Counted from the first letter of the stretch, positions 24,328 through 33,119 are shown. The stretch: 64,000 nucleotides of DNA from JACCXM01 sp046328335 (GCA_046328335.1 JAXLWU010000001.1:310001-374000); one strand, 5' to 3'. Notes: generated from the sequence alone by a model not told the origin. Numbers and translations: made by a program.

Positions 24328-26337
24328 TTACGCGGGGCTGACCAACAGGTAGCCCATCATCTCCAGGTGCAGCGCGGAGCAGAACTCCGTGCAGTAGAAC
24401 GGGTAGACGCCCGGCTTGTCGGCGACGAAGGAGATGGTGGTCGCCTCGCCCGGTTCGATGCTGAGGTTGATGTTCGGGCCGGGAAGCGCGAAGCCGTGCG
24501 TCGCGTCCTCTGCCTGCTCGATATTGGTGATGTGCCAGGTCACCTCGTCGCCCGCCTTCAGTTCGATATTGTCGGGCGTGAAGTGACTGCGCACCGAGGT
24601 CATGTTGATGGTGACCTTGTTGCCGTCGCGCACCACGCCCTCGCTGCCCGGCGCGACCGCCACCGGGGACTTCGCCTGCGCGATCGGGTCCCAGCCGACT
24701 TCGGGATAGGCAACCCACGACTTGATCTTGTCGGCCCGGATCGTCTGCGCGTAGTGCGGCTCGCCGATGCCGACCGGCGCGTCGTAGAGCACCTTCATCG
24801 GCACGCCTTCGTCGACGCCGATATCCACCAGTTGGAAGTTCTGGGGATGGAGTGGACCGACCGGGAAGAAGCGGTCGATCGCCCACTTGTTGAGCCCGAT
24901 CAGGAACTTGCCCTGTGGCGCCACGGTATCGCCTTCGACCGCCGTGATGTGGCCGACGTTGTAGCTCATCGGCACCTTGTCGACGAGCGTCCAACCGCCC
25001 TCGACGCCCTCGCCGCCCAGTTTCCAGCGCGCGATGGCGCTGTCGAGGAAGAGACTGGTGTAGGCGTGGCCGGTGTTGTCGAACTGGGTGTGCAGCGGGC
25101 CGAGACCGAGTTCCACCTGCGCCTCGACGGTGGCATCGAAGGGGAGAATCGGCACGCCGAATTCATCCGCATCGAAGTTCCCCGCGGCGATCGCGTCCTG
25201 GATCTTCTGGAAGGAGTAGACGGTGACGTGGGGATCGAGTTTGCCCGCCACCACGATGTACTTGCCGTCCGGGGTGACGTCCACGCCGTGCGGACTCTTC
25301 GGCTCCGGAATCTGGAAGAGCACACCTTCCTTGACCGCCGTGGCCATCGGGATCATCCGCATCCCGAACTTGTCCTCGGCCCCGCCGTTGGCGGCGACTT
25401 CAGCTGCCTTCTTCCAGTTGATGACGGTCATATAGTCCATGTCGCGCAGGGAGGCGCCGGCCTCGACCGGTGGCTGACCTTGCATGATCCCGCCGGTCGA
25501 CAATTCGGTATTGAGCGAGTTGGAGAACATCCAGCCGTCGCTCGGACCCTTGCCGGCATCCGCCAGATCCTGCCAGTACGGCGGCAGTTCGACCGAGAAC
25601 GACTCCTCCTGTACCAGGCGGCCGGCGTCACGGTTGAACCGCCAGAAGGTCATCGCCCCACGGTACTTGTCCTTGTATTCGCTGAGCGGCGCGTACTCCC
25701 AGCCAAACGGCGTCGCGTACTGTGAGCCGTCGATGATGTAGTCGGTGTTCGGGGTGGCAAAGGCGCCGCCGTGGTTGGAGATGATGTGCGGGTTCTTGAC
25801 GATCTGCTTCGTTTCGAAATCGCGGAGATCGATCACCGCGATCCGCGCGTGCGCCTTGTCGTTGATAAAGAGGTATTGCCCGTCGTACTCGCCGTTGGTT
25901 TCACTCAGCGCCGGGTGATGGGTATCGGCCCAGGTCACCGGGTTGCCGTTGAAGTTGCCCTCGGCGAGGACCGCCTTGGTGTCATCGGAGAAACCGTAGC
26001 CCTGCCACGGCTCGGGAGTGAACACGCCGATCACCTTCAGCAAGCGCATCGAGGGCACGCCGAAGACCAGCACTTGCCCCGAGTGGCCGCCGGAGGCGAA
26101 GATGAGATACTCGTCCCACTTCCCGGAGGGCATATACGTCTTCAACGCGGCAACGACATCGTCCGGGGTCAGCCCCCGCTCGCTGGCAATCTGCTCGATG
26201 TCCGATTGCGCCGCTGTCTCCCCGGCAGGTCTCAGCACCGAGAAGCCGGCCGCCGCGCCGACCACACCCGCCGCGGCAGCCCCGCGCACCACGCCGCGCC
26301 GGCTAATGCGTACATTGCGAAATCCGTCTTCGCTCAT
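24328..26337 (-). CDS. nosZ: nitrous-oxide reductase NosZ
   Basis: 669 residues from ATG 26337; six codons further upstream another ATG exists. Reduces N2O to N2 outside the cytoplasmic membrane. The leader has a twin-arginine motif (RISRRGVVRG near residues 9-18). The seven-bladed propeller carries the CuZ His ligands in DTHHP, NPHIISNHGG, KSPHGVDVTPDGKY, LDPHV, GPLHTQF and YNVGHI; the C-terminal cupredoxin domain has the CuA ligands CTEFCSALHLEMMG. ETNGEYDGQYLFINDKA and the gene order point to the clade II type. All catalytic motifs are intact, so it should be active. Confidence 0.96.
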   Translation of the reverse strand: MSEDGFRNVRISRRGVVRGAAAAGVVGAAAGFSVLRPAGETAAQSDIEQIASERGLTPDDVVAALKTYMPSGKWDEYLIFASGGHSGQVLVFGVPSMRLLKVIGVFTPEPWQGYGFSDDTKAVLAEGNFNGNPVTWADTHHPALSETNGEYDGQYLFINDKAHARIAVIDLRDFETKQIVKNPHIISNHGGAFATPNTDYIIDGSQYATPFGWEYAPLSEYKDKYRGAMTFWRFNRDAGRLVQEESFSVELPPYWQDLADAGKGPSDGWMFSNSLNTELSTGGIMQGQPPVEAGASLRDMDYMTVINWKKAAEVAANGGAEDKFGMRMIPMATAVKEGVLFQIPEPKSPHGVDVTPDGKYIVVAGKLDPHVTVYSFQKIQDAIAAGNFDADEFGVPILPFDATVEAQVELGLGPLHTQFDNTGHAYTSLFLDSAIARWKLGGEGVEGGWTLVDKVPMSYNVGHITAVEGDTVAPQGKFLIGLNKWAIDRFFPVGPLHPQNFQLVDIGVDEGVPMKVLYDAPVGIGEPHYAQTIRADKIKSWVAYPEVGWDPIAQAKSPVAVAPGSEGVVRDGNKVTINMTSVRSHFTPDNIELKAGDEVTWHITNIEQAEDATHGFALPGPNINLSIEPGEATTISFVADKPGVYPFYCTEFCSALHLEMMGYLLVSPA

Positions 26338-26499
26338 CGCGGAACCCCTTTCCAAACGTGACCTGCCCGGTCTCGTTGCGCCCTCGCTTCTGGGAGAGCG
26401 CGCCTCGTGTTATTGACGCTACAGTCATCCTATCGGGCGGCCGCCCACAAGGAGCCAAGCGAGGGGGTGGTTCCGGGAAAGAGTCCGGGTAGTTTTCGA

Positions 26500-26521
26500 C
26501 CTACCCCTTGGGGTAGGGATC
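26500..26521. promoter_or_regulatory. operator-like palindrome upstream of nosZ
   Basis: CTACCCC-TT-GGGGTAG with a GGATC flank, 163 bases upstream of the nosZ ATG. The 22-base block is identical at 18 positions to 34625-34646, which lies 176 bases upstream of another minus-strand operon. Both copies are followed, in the direction of transcription, by a third half-site (ACTACCCG here, ACTGCCCG there) at the same spacing. The half-site TACCCCT fits the NarL heptamer consensus TACYYMT, but the two halves have no 2-base spacer. Confidence 0.5.
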
Positions 26522-26536
26522 AGGGCCGGGGAGAAC

Positions 26537-27523
26537 CTATCGCTCGACCAGGGCAATGAACTCTGGATAGTCCTCGAGAGCGGCGATGAACGGTGTGGCG
26601 TCCGGCGTACCGTCGTGGGGATCGAACCGCAGTATCTGTCTCCCTTCGCGGCTGGCGATATAGACCTTGCCGTCCGGCCCGAACGCCATGCCGGCTGGCG
26701 CGTTCAATCCGCCCGCGCCCGATGCCGTCAATGGGGCGACCGTGGCGTTCTCGGGATCGATCACGAAGATGGCGTTGCGGTCGCGGCTGCCGACCAGTAG
26801 CGCGCCGTCGGTGGGCCGGAACGCGAGATGGATCGGCGTGTTCAGTTGCCTGTCGCGGTACTCGTACACCAGCGCGCCTGTCCCGCCGCCGTACCGCTTG
26901 ACGCTATCGGTATCGCGGTCGGCGACGTAGAGATCGCCATCCGGTCCGAACAGGGTGCGCCGCACGGTGCGAAGCCCATGCGGCGCATGCTTGTGGGAGG
27001 GCACGAAGGTGCCGGGTGGCAGATCGTCCGGCGCGATGCCAGCGAGAGCCGCCGGATGGGGCATCGGTCGCCCGGCTTCGCCGGAACCGGCCGCCGGACC
27101 GTAATAGCGGCCGACGATGTTGGTGTCCTGACTCGGCACGTAGAGATGGCCGTCCGGGCCAAACGTGACATCGAATGGATGGGCGAGGCCGGGGTTGGTC
27201 TTGTGCTGCTCGGCGAAGATTTCCTTGAAGGCATGCTTGCCATTGTCACCGGGAATGCCGGAGAAGCGCAGAACCTGCGAGGCGTCCTTGTAGGCGTTGG
27301 CGACATAGAGATCGCCCGTTGGCCCGAACGTAAAGCCGCGCAACTCCCGGAGTTCCAACCCCTCCGGGAGGGAGTGGGTATCCAGCGCCTTACCCAATGG
27401 CGCTCCGTTCAGATCGTAGATGTGGATGTTGTTCCACACGCGGTCTTCGTCACCGCCATGGAAGGAGATGTACCACCGCTGCAAGGATCGGCCTCTGCGC
27501 TCCCGAACTCTCGGCAAGACCAT
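26537..27523 (-). CDS. NHL/SMP-30-like beta-propeller protein
   Basis: Up to 328 residues from ATG 27523; a TTG at 27484 with AGAGG at good spacing is an alternative. Repeats of FGPxGxLYVAxxxxxxVxR (FTFGPTGDLYVANAY, VTFGPDGHLYVPSQD, LFGPDGDLYVADRD, MAFGPDGKVYIASRE) mark a six-bladed propeller of the NHL/gluconolactonase type. No signal peptide with either start. No catalytic residues can be assigned. It lies upstream of nosZ on the same strand, but beyond the palindrome at 26500, so it is probably a separate unit. Confidence 0.75.
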   Translation of the reverse strand: MVLPRVRERRGRSLQRWYISFHGGDEDRVWNNIHIYDLNGAPLGKALDTHSLPEGLELRELRGFTFGPTGDLYVANAYKDASQVLRFSGIPGDNGKHAFKEIFAEQHKTNPGLAHPFDVTFGPDGHLYVPSQDTNIVGRYYGPAAGSGEAGRPMPHPAALAGIAPDDLPPGTFVPSHKHAPHGLRTVRRTLFGPDGDLYVADRDTDSVKRYGGGTGALVYEYRDRQLNTPIHLAFRPTDGALLVGSRDRNAIFVIDPENATVAPLTASGAGGLNAPAGMAFGPDGKVYIASREGRQILRFDPHDGTPDATPFIAALEDYPEFIALVER

Positions 27524-27633
27524 TACCGTAGCAGAGCGCGCGGATCAGAACGATGAAGGTGGACGCGCTTGTGCCACAATGCCAGCGGAATGGTGGCCAC
27601 GTCGCATCTTCGTTTGTTCTCGCGGAGGCAGCC

Positions 27634-27993
27634 ATGATCAGCCGCGCGGCATTCGTCAAGGGACTGGGAGCGGCCGTGGCGGCTGCCGGGGTGCGGGACG
27701 CGGCCGCCAAAAAGAAGAAGAAGCGCTGCCCGAAGCCGCCCATCTGCCCCGAGTCGTGCTCCTTCATCTTCTACGGACCGCCACCGGCCAACGAGAGAGT
27801 TTGCGGGATTGGCAACTCCCTGGAGACCCCACCCGCCTGCCGTCTGTGCAAGACCAGCTTCGAGTGTGTGGGCGCTTTCCCACACTGCGTCAATTCTGTC
27901 CAAACAATCGCCACCGGGGAGATTCGTTATTTCACCGAGTGCGGCTTCTATGAATCTGGCGTCTGTGGGCGAGTCAGCGCCTGCATCACCTGA
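27634..27993 (+). CDS. small exported Cys-rich protein
   Basis: 119 residues from ATG 27634, preceded by GGAGGCAGCC. The N-terminus (SRAAFVKGLGAAVAAAGVRDAAA) is a short export leader without the FDxL element of its relatives here, followed by a Lys run (KKKKK) and about 12 cysteines in pairs such as CPKPPICPESC and CRLCKTSFEC. No enzymatic motif. Probably a disulfide-bonded secreted or surface protein; function unknown. Confidence 0.65.
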   Translation: MISRAAFVKGLGAAVAAAGVRDAAAKKKKKRCPKPPICPESCSFIFYGPPPANERVCGIGNSLETPPACRLCKTSFECVGAFPHCVNSVQTIATGEIRYFTECGFYESGVCGRVSACIT

Positions 27994-28096
27994 ATCTGAG
28001 AGTGTCTCGGCGCCGCAAGCGTCGTCTCCTGGGCGGCCATGGCCTCATCCTGGCAACGAATCGGCGTGATTGGCCAGGACCGACCTCGCGGCATGG

Positions 28097-28175
28097 GTGT
28101 CGTCCCGAGGAACGAGGGACCTCGTCGTTCGTCAGCAGCAGACCGACGAGATGCCTCGCGGCGGCTCGGCATGAC
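28097..28175 (+). repeat. dispersed repeat family B copy
   Basis: GTGTCGTCCCGAGGAACGAG then GGACCTCG, with a distal half GAGATGCCTCGCGGCGGCTC close to it. It lies in the 228-base gap between two convergent Cys-rich protein genes. Confidence 0.65.
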
Positions 28176-28221
28176 CGACCTTCTGCACCCCGCTCTTGCA
28201 CCGCATCCCTTCCGCTGTAGC

Positions 28222-28770
28222 CTACCGACAGATGCCGCAGAGGCAGATGCCGTCGCTGCAATCCCAGTCGCTGGCGCATCCTTCCCCCTGCATCGCCAGC
28301 GCGCACGAACAGCCGGCGCCCTCGTCGCCTTCACAGGCGCCCCAGCCAGAGCAGCAGACCTGGTCCGCGGCACGACAGTCGCCGTTTGGCCCGCAAATGA
28401 AACTTGTCGATTTTCCGGACGGAACGCAATCCGGATATGGGAAACACTCGCCGTTGCAGCAGCGGCGCGGCGCCTGCTGTGTGGAGTCATTGCAGATCTT
28501 CCCCTGATTCCCTGGCTGCCGGCAGTCGATCTGGGGCGAGCCGCCACGCGGCGGCTGCCGGTCATGGTTGTTTCGCTTCCCCTTGCGATGGTCATGATTG
28601 CGGCGGTGCCGCTGCTTGCGGCGATGGCGCCGCCCCGCCTCGCTCTCCGTCACGAGCAGCATGGCGCCACCGCCGGCTGCCACTGCTGCCGCCAACCGCG
28701 CCACGACGCCGCGACGGGTGTTCACCGCCGCTAGCGTTTTCACCAGGCGATCGAATCCGACCCCGTCCAT
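28222..28770 (-). CDS. exported Cys-rich protein with FDRL...TRR leader
   Basis: 182 residues from ATG 28770, preceded by AAGGAGGTTCGTG. Leader: GFDRLVKTL near 5-13, TRRGVVARL near 18-26, then an Ala/Gly run and a cleavage-like SEAG. A His/Arg/Lys-rich basic segment (RRHRRKQRHRRNHDHRKGKR) links to a C-terminal domain of about 100 residues with around 18 cysteines (RRCCNGECF, VCCSGWGAC, CASDWDCSDGICLCGIC), resembling Dickkopf or knottin-like disulfide folds. Function unknown; the basic linker might bind a polyanion such as the cell wall or nucleic acid. Confidence 0.7.
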   Translation of the reverse strand: MDGVGFDRLVKTLAAVNTRRGVVARLAAAVAAGGGAMLLVTESEAGRRHRRKQRHRRNHDHRKGKRNNHDRQPPRGGSPQIDCRQPGNQGKICNDSTQQAPRRCCNGECFPYPDCVPSGKSTSFICGPNGDCRAADQVCCSGWGACEGDEGAGCSCALAMQGEGCASDWDCSDGICLCGICR

Positions 28771-29048
28771 CACGAACCTCCTTGGCCATCCATGAGTGTT
28801 GCGCGTCGTGGCCGGGCGGCTACCCGTCGGACGCGGCGCGATGGCAACCGTATCAGCCGCGGGCAGTGGTGACCCCAGCAGGAAATACCGGGTTTTGCCG
28901 ACCGGCGCGGTCACACTGTCCGCGCCGGGGTGGCCTTCCCGGTCCGGACACGTCCCGGACTTCATCCGAACTTCATGCGTTCCCCCTACGTTGTTGCCAG
29001 CGTTCGCAGGGCGGCGCTCCGCATCAACCAATTGTGAAGGAGGCAACA

Positions 29049-29870
29049 ATGATCGGCATCAACTCGCGCGCGACGGGCCGTGGCGCGGTCGTGCTGGCGC
29101 TGATCGTCGCTGGCGCGACCCTGACGACGACCTTCAGCGATGATCTGCCCGCCGCGCGCGCGGCGGCGCAGACGACGGCCGCGGCGCCCTGTCCGTCATT
29201 TCCGGGAGCGGACGCCTTCGGCCACCGCATCGACAATCGCTACTTTCCGCTCTTGCCAGGCGCCGCCTACTTCTACAAGGGACAAGAGGACGGGGAAGTG
29301 CAGCGACGCACGATGAAGGTCACCCACGCCACCAGGAACATCCTCGGTGTGCAAGCGGTGGTGGTCCTCGACACGGTGCGTGACGCCAAGGGCGGCCTGG
29401 TCGAACAGACGCACGACTGGTTTGCCCAGGATGACGAAGGCAACGTCTGGTACCTCGGTGAAGATTCGAAAGCCTACGCGCACGGCAAGGTCGTCAGCAC
29501 CGAGGGGTCGTGGGAAGCCGGGGTCGATGGCGCTCAGCCCGGCATCATCATGCCCGGCCAGCCGCGGGTCGGCGACGCTTACAGCCAGGAGTGCGCGCCC
29601 GGAGTAGCGCAGGACGCCGCAAAGACATTGAGCTTGCACGATGCAGCCAGGACGCCGTTTGGGACGTTCCGGCAGACGTTGCGCAGTCGAGAGTCGACGC
29701 CACTCGAGCCACGTGTGCTAGAGGACAAGTGGTACGCACCATGCATCGGCGTCGTGCACGGTGAAGACATTCGTGGCGGAAAGGGGTTCGAAGCACTGGT
29801 CGACGTGAAGCATGCCCCGGATCTTGCTGCCATAGGATGCGCGAAGCAGACCCATGGGAGCCAGCAGTAA
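29049..29870 (+). CDS. secreted protein of unknown function
   Basis: 273 residues from ATG 29049, preceded by GAAGGAGGCAACA. Signal peptide with AVVLALIVAGATL and an ARAAAQ cleavage region. The mature part (NRYFPLLPGAAYFYKG, WFAQDDEGNVWYLGED, EGSWEAGVDGAQPGIIMPG, YAPCIGVVHGED) is a beta-rich single domain found in various Actinobacteria and Chloroflexota as a hypothetical protein, as far as I can recall. Three cysteines in the mature region. Role unknown. Confidence 0.7.
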   Translation: MIGINSRATGRGAVVLALIVAGATLTTTFSDDLPAARAAAQTTAAAPCPSFPGADAFGHRIDNRYFPLLPGAAYFYKGQEDGEVQRRTMKVTHATRNILGVQAVVVLDTVRDAKGGLVEQTHDWFAQDDEGNVWYLGEDSKAYAHGKVVSTEGSWEAGVDGAQPGIIMPGQPRVGDAYSQECAPGVAQDAAKTLSLHDAARTPFGTFRQTLRSRESTPLEPRVLEDKWYAPCIGVVHGEDIRGGKGFEALVDVKHAPDLAAIGCAKQTHGSQQ

Positions 29871-30008
29871 CCAGCGTGCACTCAGGGTGTGCGGTTGCCT
29901 GAAAAAGGTTGAGACCAGCAGCGAGTCTCGAATACCTCTGCGAAGGGCAGACCACAAGACACCTGTAGCGCAGGGATGTCCAGCAATCTGCCCCCAGAAT
30001 CTCCCTGT

Positions 30009-31440
30009 CTAGCCCGGATTATTCATGAGTGACAGCGAGGCACCTCTCTGGTAAGGGTGTGGTGACGAAACCAGCCCACGCCAGGAGGTGCCCGCATGCC
30101 GCAGTCTGCCACACCCGTCTATCGCTTTTCCGGCTCCGCCCCAGTGCCGCTGCAGGCCCGCTTCGATGGGGGCCGGCTGACCAGTGATGGCGGCTTGCCG
30201 TGGCTGGAACAGGCCGAGCAGGCGCTCGGGCTGTGCGCCGCGTTCGCCGCGGTGATCCCCGACTGGCGGCGCGGTCCAGTGCGCCATAGCCTGGAGAGCC
30301 TGGTCCGGCAGCGGGTCTTCCAGATCGCCTGCGGGTACGAAGACCAGAACGATGCCGACACGCTGCGCACTGATCCGCTGCTGAAGCTGGTCTGTGGCCA
30401 CCTGCCCGAGAGTGGACGGGACTTGGCGAGTCAGCCCACCCTCTCCCGGTTGGAGAACGCGGTCGATCGGCGGGCGTGTTACCGCTCGGCGGTGGCGATC
30501 GGCGCGCTGTATCTGCGGGAGCGGGAACGCGACGGGGCGCCCACCCACATCGTCCTCGACATCGACGGCACGGACGACCCGACCCATGGCCAGCAGGAAG
30601 GAAGCGCCTATCATGGCTATTATCGGCAGCACATGCTCCACCCGCTGCTGATCTTCGATGGCGAGACGCACCAGCTCATCACCGCGGTCTTGCGCCCCGG
30701 CAACACCCACGGTAGCGCCGGGGTCAAGGCCGTGCTCAAGCGCGTGGTCCGCGCCATCCGCGCTCGCTGGCCGGACGTGACGATCGAAATCCGGATGGAC
30801 CGCGGGGGGGCGGTGCCGGCGATCTACGACTGGTGCGAGAGCGAAGGCATTGCCTACACCATTGGCCTGACCACCAATCCCCGCCTGACGGCGCTGGCCG
30901 CTCCCCTCGCCGCCGAAGCGCAGCGCCAGCGGGCCGCAACCGGCGCGGAGAAAGTCCGCCTCCTTGGCGAGGTGACCTATCAGGCCGAGAGCTGGGACCA
31001 TCCCCGGCGGGTGATCGTCAAAGCCGAGGCGCTGCCCAAGGGACCGAACACCCGCTTCGTGGTCACCACGCGGGATGATCCGCCCGAGGCGCTCTACGAT
31101 TGGTACGTCGAGCGCGGCGATGGCGAGAACGCCATCAAGGATCTGAAAGTGGCCTGCTTCGCCGATCGCTTGAGTTGCCACCGTTTCTGGGCCAACCAAT
31201 TCCGCTTGTTGCTGCACGCGGCCGCGTACTGGCTGCTCGATACCGTGCGCCGCTGGCTGAGCGACCAGCACGTCCCGCGCCTGCAACTGGACACCCTGCG
31301 GCTGCGCCTGCTCAAGATCGGCGGGCGCGTCTACCAGTGGCGCGATCACGTCCGCCTGCGCCTCGCGGCCAGTCATCCCGGGCAACCGCTCTGGGACCAT
31401 CTGACCGCCTATCATCGCCGCCATGAATAATCCGGGCTAG
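30009..31440 (+). mobile_element. IS1380-family insertion sequence with CTAG target duplication
   Basis: The element proper is 30013-31436 (1424 bp). Its ends are perfect inverted repeats of 15 bp (CCCGGATTATTCATG at 30013-30027, and its complement at 31422-31436). Both sides carry CTAG (30009-30012 and 31437-31440), read here as a 4-bp target duplication. One intact transposase gene fills it. The right copy of CTAG completes the last codon and TAG stop of the gene at 31437-31925. Confidence 0.92.
30096..31430 (+). CDS. IS1380 family transposase
   Basis: 444 residues, full length for the family and without frameshift. N-terminal DNA-binding part starts FSGSAPVPLQARFDGGRLTSDGG; the DDE catalytic residues are Asp in IVLDIDGTDD (about 155), Asp 235 (IRMDRGG, where most relatives have RxDSGF) and Glu 344 in RGDGENAIKDLK. 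The stop TAA lies within the right inverted repeat. It cuts and pastes the element it sits in and looks functional. Confidence 0.95.
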   Translation: MPQSATPVYRFSGSAPVPLQARFDGGRLTSDGGLPWLEQAEQALGLCAAFAAVIPDWRRGPVRHSLESLVRQRVFQIACGYEDQNDADTLRTDPLLKLVCGHLPESGRDLASQPTLSRLENAVDRRACYRSAVAIGALYLRERERDGAPTHIVLDIDGTDDPTHGQQEGSAYHGYYRQHMLHPLLIFDGETHQLITAVLRPGNTHGSAGVKAVLKRVVRAIRARWPDVTIEIRMDRGGAVPAIYDWCESEGIAYTIGLTTNPRLTALAAPLAAEAQRQRAATGAEKVRLLGEVTYQAESWDHPRRVIVKAEALPKGPNTRFVVTTRDDPPEALYDWYVERGDGENAIKDLKVACFADRLSCHRFWANQFRLLLHAAAYWLLDTVRRWLSDQHVPRLQLDTLRLRLLKIGGRVYQWRDHVRLRLAASHPGQPLWDHLTAYHRRHE

Positions 31441-31925
31441 ACCTTGCAGTAGCCGTGCCGGCAGAAATACCCGCTGTTGCAATCGTCATCGCGTGAGCAG
31501 GTCTTGGGCTGGCAGCACTTGCCGCCCTTGATGAAGGGGCAATAGAGCGCATCCTCCTGGCACGCGACCTGGTTGTATATGAACTGCTTGCGGCATTCTT
31601 CGTCCTTCTCGCAAGGGAGGACGCAGTTGCTGACCACCGCGAGCGTGGTGGTGCACTTGAACGGCCCGCAGCACTCGACGCCGAGCAGATCGCCACAGAG
31701 ATCACCCGCGCGGCCGCACGTGCCGGAGGCGCCCGGCGGTTGTCCCTCGTGGTGTCGCCGGCGGCACTGACGCTTGTTCTTCCCCTTCTTGCCGCGGCAC
31801 TGGGCGTCGGCCTCGGGCGCGGGCTGGGCCAATAGTGCCGCGCCGACGAAACCCGCAAACGCGCCACGGCGTGAACTTTTCGCGCCGACGAGGCGGCTCA
31901 ACGCATCGAATCGCTTCTGTTCCAC
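31437..31925 (-). CDS. exported Cys-rich protein with FDAL...SRR leader
   Basis: 162 residues from GTG 31925 with AGGAG nine bases before; the longer open frame upstream runs over the next intergenic region. Leader KRFDALSRLV, SSRRGAFAG and a hydrophobic run ending EADA. A basic linker (KKGKNKRQCRRRHH) is followed by about 18 cysteines (GDLCGDLLGVECCG, CQPKTCSRDDDCNSGYFC), ending in a DxDCxxGxxCxxGxC pattern typical of small disulfide folds. Its stop codon is part of the CTAG duplicated by the IS1380 insertion, so the protein is unchanged by it. Function unknown. Confidence 0.75.
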   Translation of the reverse strand: MEQKRFDALSRLVGAKSSRRGAFAGFVGAALLAQPAPEADAQCRGKKGKNKRQCRRRHHEGQPPGASGTCGRAGDLCGDLLGVECCGPFKCTTTLAVVSNCVLPCEKDEECRKQFIYNQVACQEDALYCPFIKGGKCCQPKTCSRDDDCNSGYFCRHGYCKV

Positions 31926-32013
31926 GTGGCCTGACTCCTGGTGATTCCTGTTTTCCCAATCGTTGCGCGACTGCTTTCCCCGGCGCCCATGGGCGCCAGG
32001 GAGAATCGGTCCG

Positions 32014-32856
32014 TTACCGCCCACAGCCGAGCGGGGCGGGAAGACACCGCTCGCCGGGCAGACAGCACTGAGCGCTCTTGTTGCTGATCTGGCAGCAGAG
32101 TCCGCTCTGGCAATCCTGATGCTTGCCACAGAACTTGCGGGCGCAGCAGTGAACGTCCGGATCGAGACCGGTACGCGCGCAGGTGATCTTGTTCAGGAAG
32201 TCAGTCGGGCAATAGACATCCGTGGTGCCAAGGCTCTTGGCGCAATCGGCGTCCGAGCGGCAATGCAACTGACAAGTAGTGACAAACGGCACACCGCTGT
32301 CACAGAACGTGTCAGCCTTACCCCCGTAGTTGCAGCAGTTGTTATCGGAAAGCGCATTGCACAACTCGCCGAGAACGAGACATGAGCCGCTGCCCGGGGG
32401 GCAGTTGCCGTTGTTGACCGAGCCATCCGGCATCGTCGTCCGGCAGAAGATTGCGCGATCGAACTGCCAGTTCCTGATGTCGGCGCGATCAAGGTTCGCA
32501 TCGGTAAGGTCCGCGCCGCGAACGTCGGCGTTCTCCAGATCGGCCGAGCGCAACTCGGTGCCGACGAATCTCGTGTTCTGCAGGCACGCTCCGGCGAGAT
32601 CGGCCGAGCGCAAGTCGAGTCCCGAGAGGTCGCGGCCGGTCAGATCGCATCCCTTGAGATCCGCGCCGCGGGTGAGCGACCGGTCGCCGCAGGCGATGCA
32701 TGTCTTCTTGCTTTTGCCGCGGCGTCGTTTCGCCGTCGTTGGCTCGGGGCGCAGCATGGCAAGGCCAGCAGCGGCGGCGAGCGCGCTGAGGACGCCGCGG
32801 CGTCCCGCACTGGAGTTCAGCGTTCGCGCCAACGCATCGAATCGCTCCGCATCCAT
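32014..32856 (-). CDS. exported pentapeptide-repeat protein with Cys-rich C-terminus
   Basis: 280 residues from ATG 32856, preceded by AAGGGATCAGAGG. Leader ERFDALARTL near 4-13, AGRRGVLSAL, then a hydrophobic run. Residues about 60-120 are pentapeptide repeats of the A(D/N)Lxx type (GADLKGCDLTGRDLSGLDLR..., ADLENADVRGADLTDANLDRADI) that fold as a right-handed quadrilateral beta-helix. The last 130 residues hold about 20 cysteines ending in a CGKHQDCQSGLCC pattern like the neighbouring gene at 31437. The combination of repeat and disulfide domain on this leader is unusual; function unknown. Confidence 0.75.
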   Translation of the reverse strand: MDAERFDALARTLNSSAGRRGVLSALAAAAGLAMLRPEPTTAKRRRGKSKKTCIACGDRSLTRGADLKGCDLTGRDLSGLDLRSADLAGACLQNTRFVGTELRSADLENADVRGADLTDANLDRADIRNWQFDRAIFCRTTMPDGSVNNGNCPPGSGSCLVLGELCNALSDNNCCNYGGKADTFCDSGVPFVTTCQLHCRSDADCAKSLGTTDVYCPTDFLNKITCARTGLDPDVHCCARKFCGKHQDCQSGLCCQISNKSAQCCLPGERCLPAPLGCGR

Positions 32857-32940
32857 CCTCTGATCCCTTCACATCACAACACCGCGCCTCGCGGCGCCAC
32901 TCACGATAGATGACGATAACTCACTGGACGCGAAAACGGC

Positions 32941-32962
32941 CCAGCACTTTGTGCTGGTTTTT
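32941..32962 (+). terminator. stem-loop with T5 run
   Basis: CCAGCAC-TTT-GTGCTGG followed by TTTTT. Perfect 7-bp stem. No plus-strand gene lies just upstream; read on the minus strand it is about 160 bases after the stop of the small membrane-protein gene at 33120 and is followed by GCCGTTTT, so it may act for that gene instead. Confidence 0.5.
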
Positions 32963-33119
32963 CTCGCTGTCGCAGACTGTTCGCGGACACCTGTCCGCGA
33001 CGATCGAGATCGATGGTTCCTGGTTGCGGTCTACGTTGCGCGAAGCCCGAGACATGGAAACGCTGAGAACGCGTGCGCGCCAGCTGTCGCAGGGCGACGA
33101 GGTATACGGGCGATCATGG

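Noticed and set aside
24367..25725. 452-residue frame opposite nosZ
   Set aside because: Antisense shadow of nosZ with no recognisable motif.
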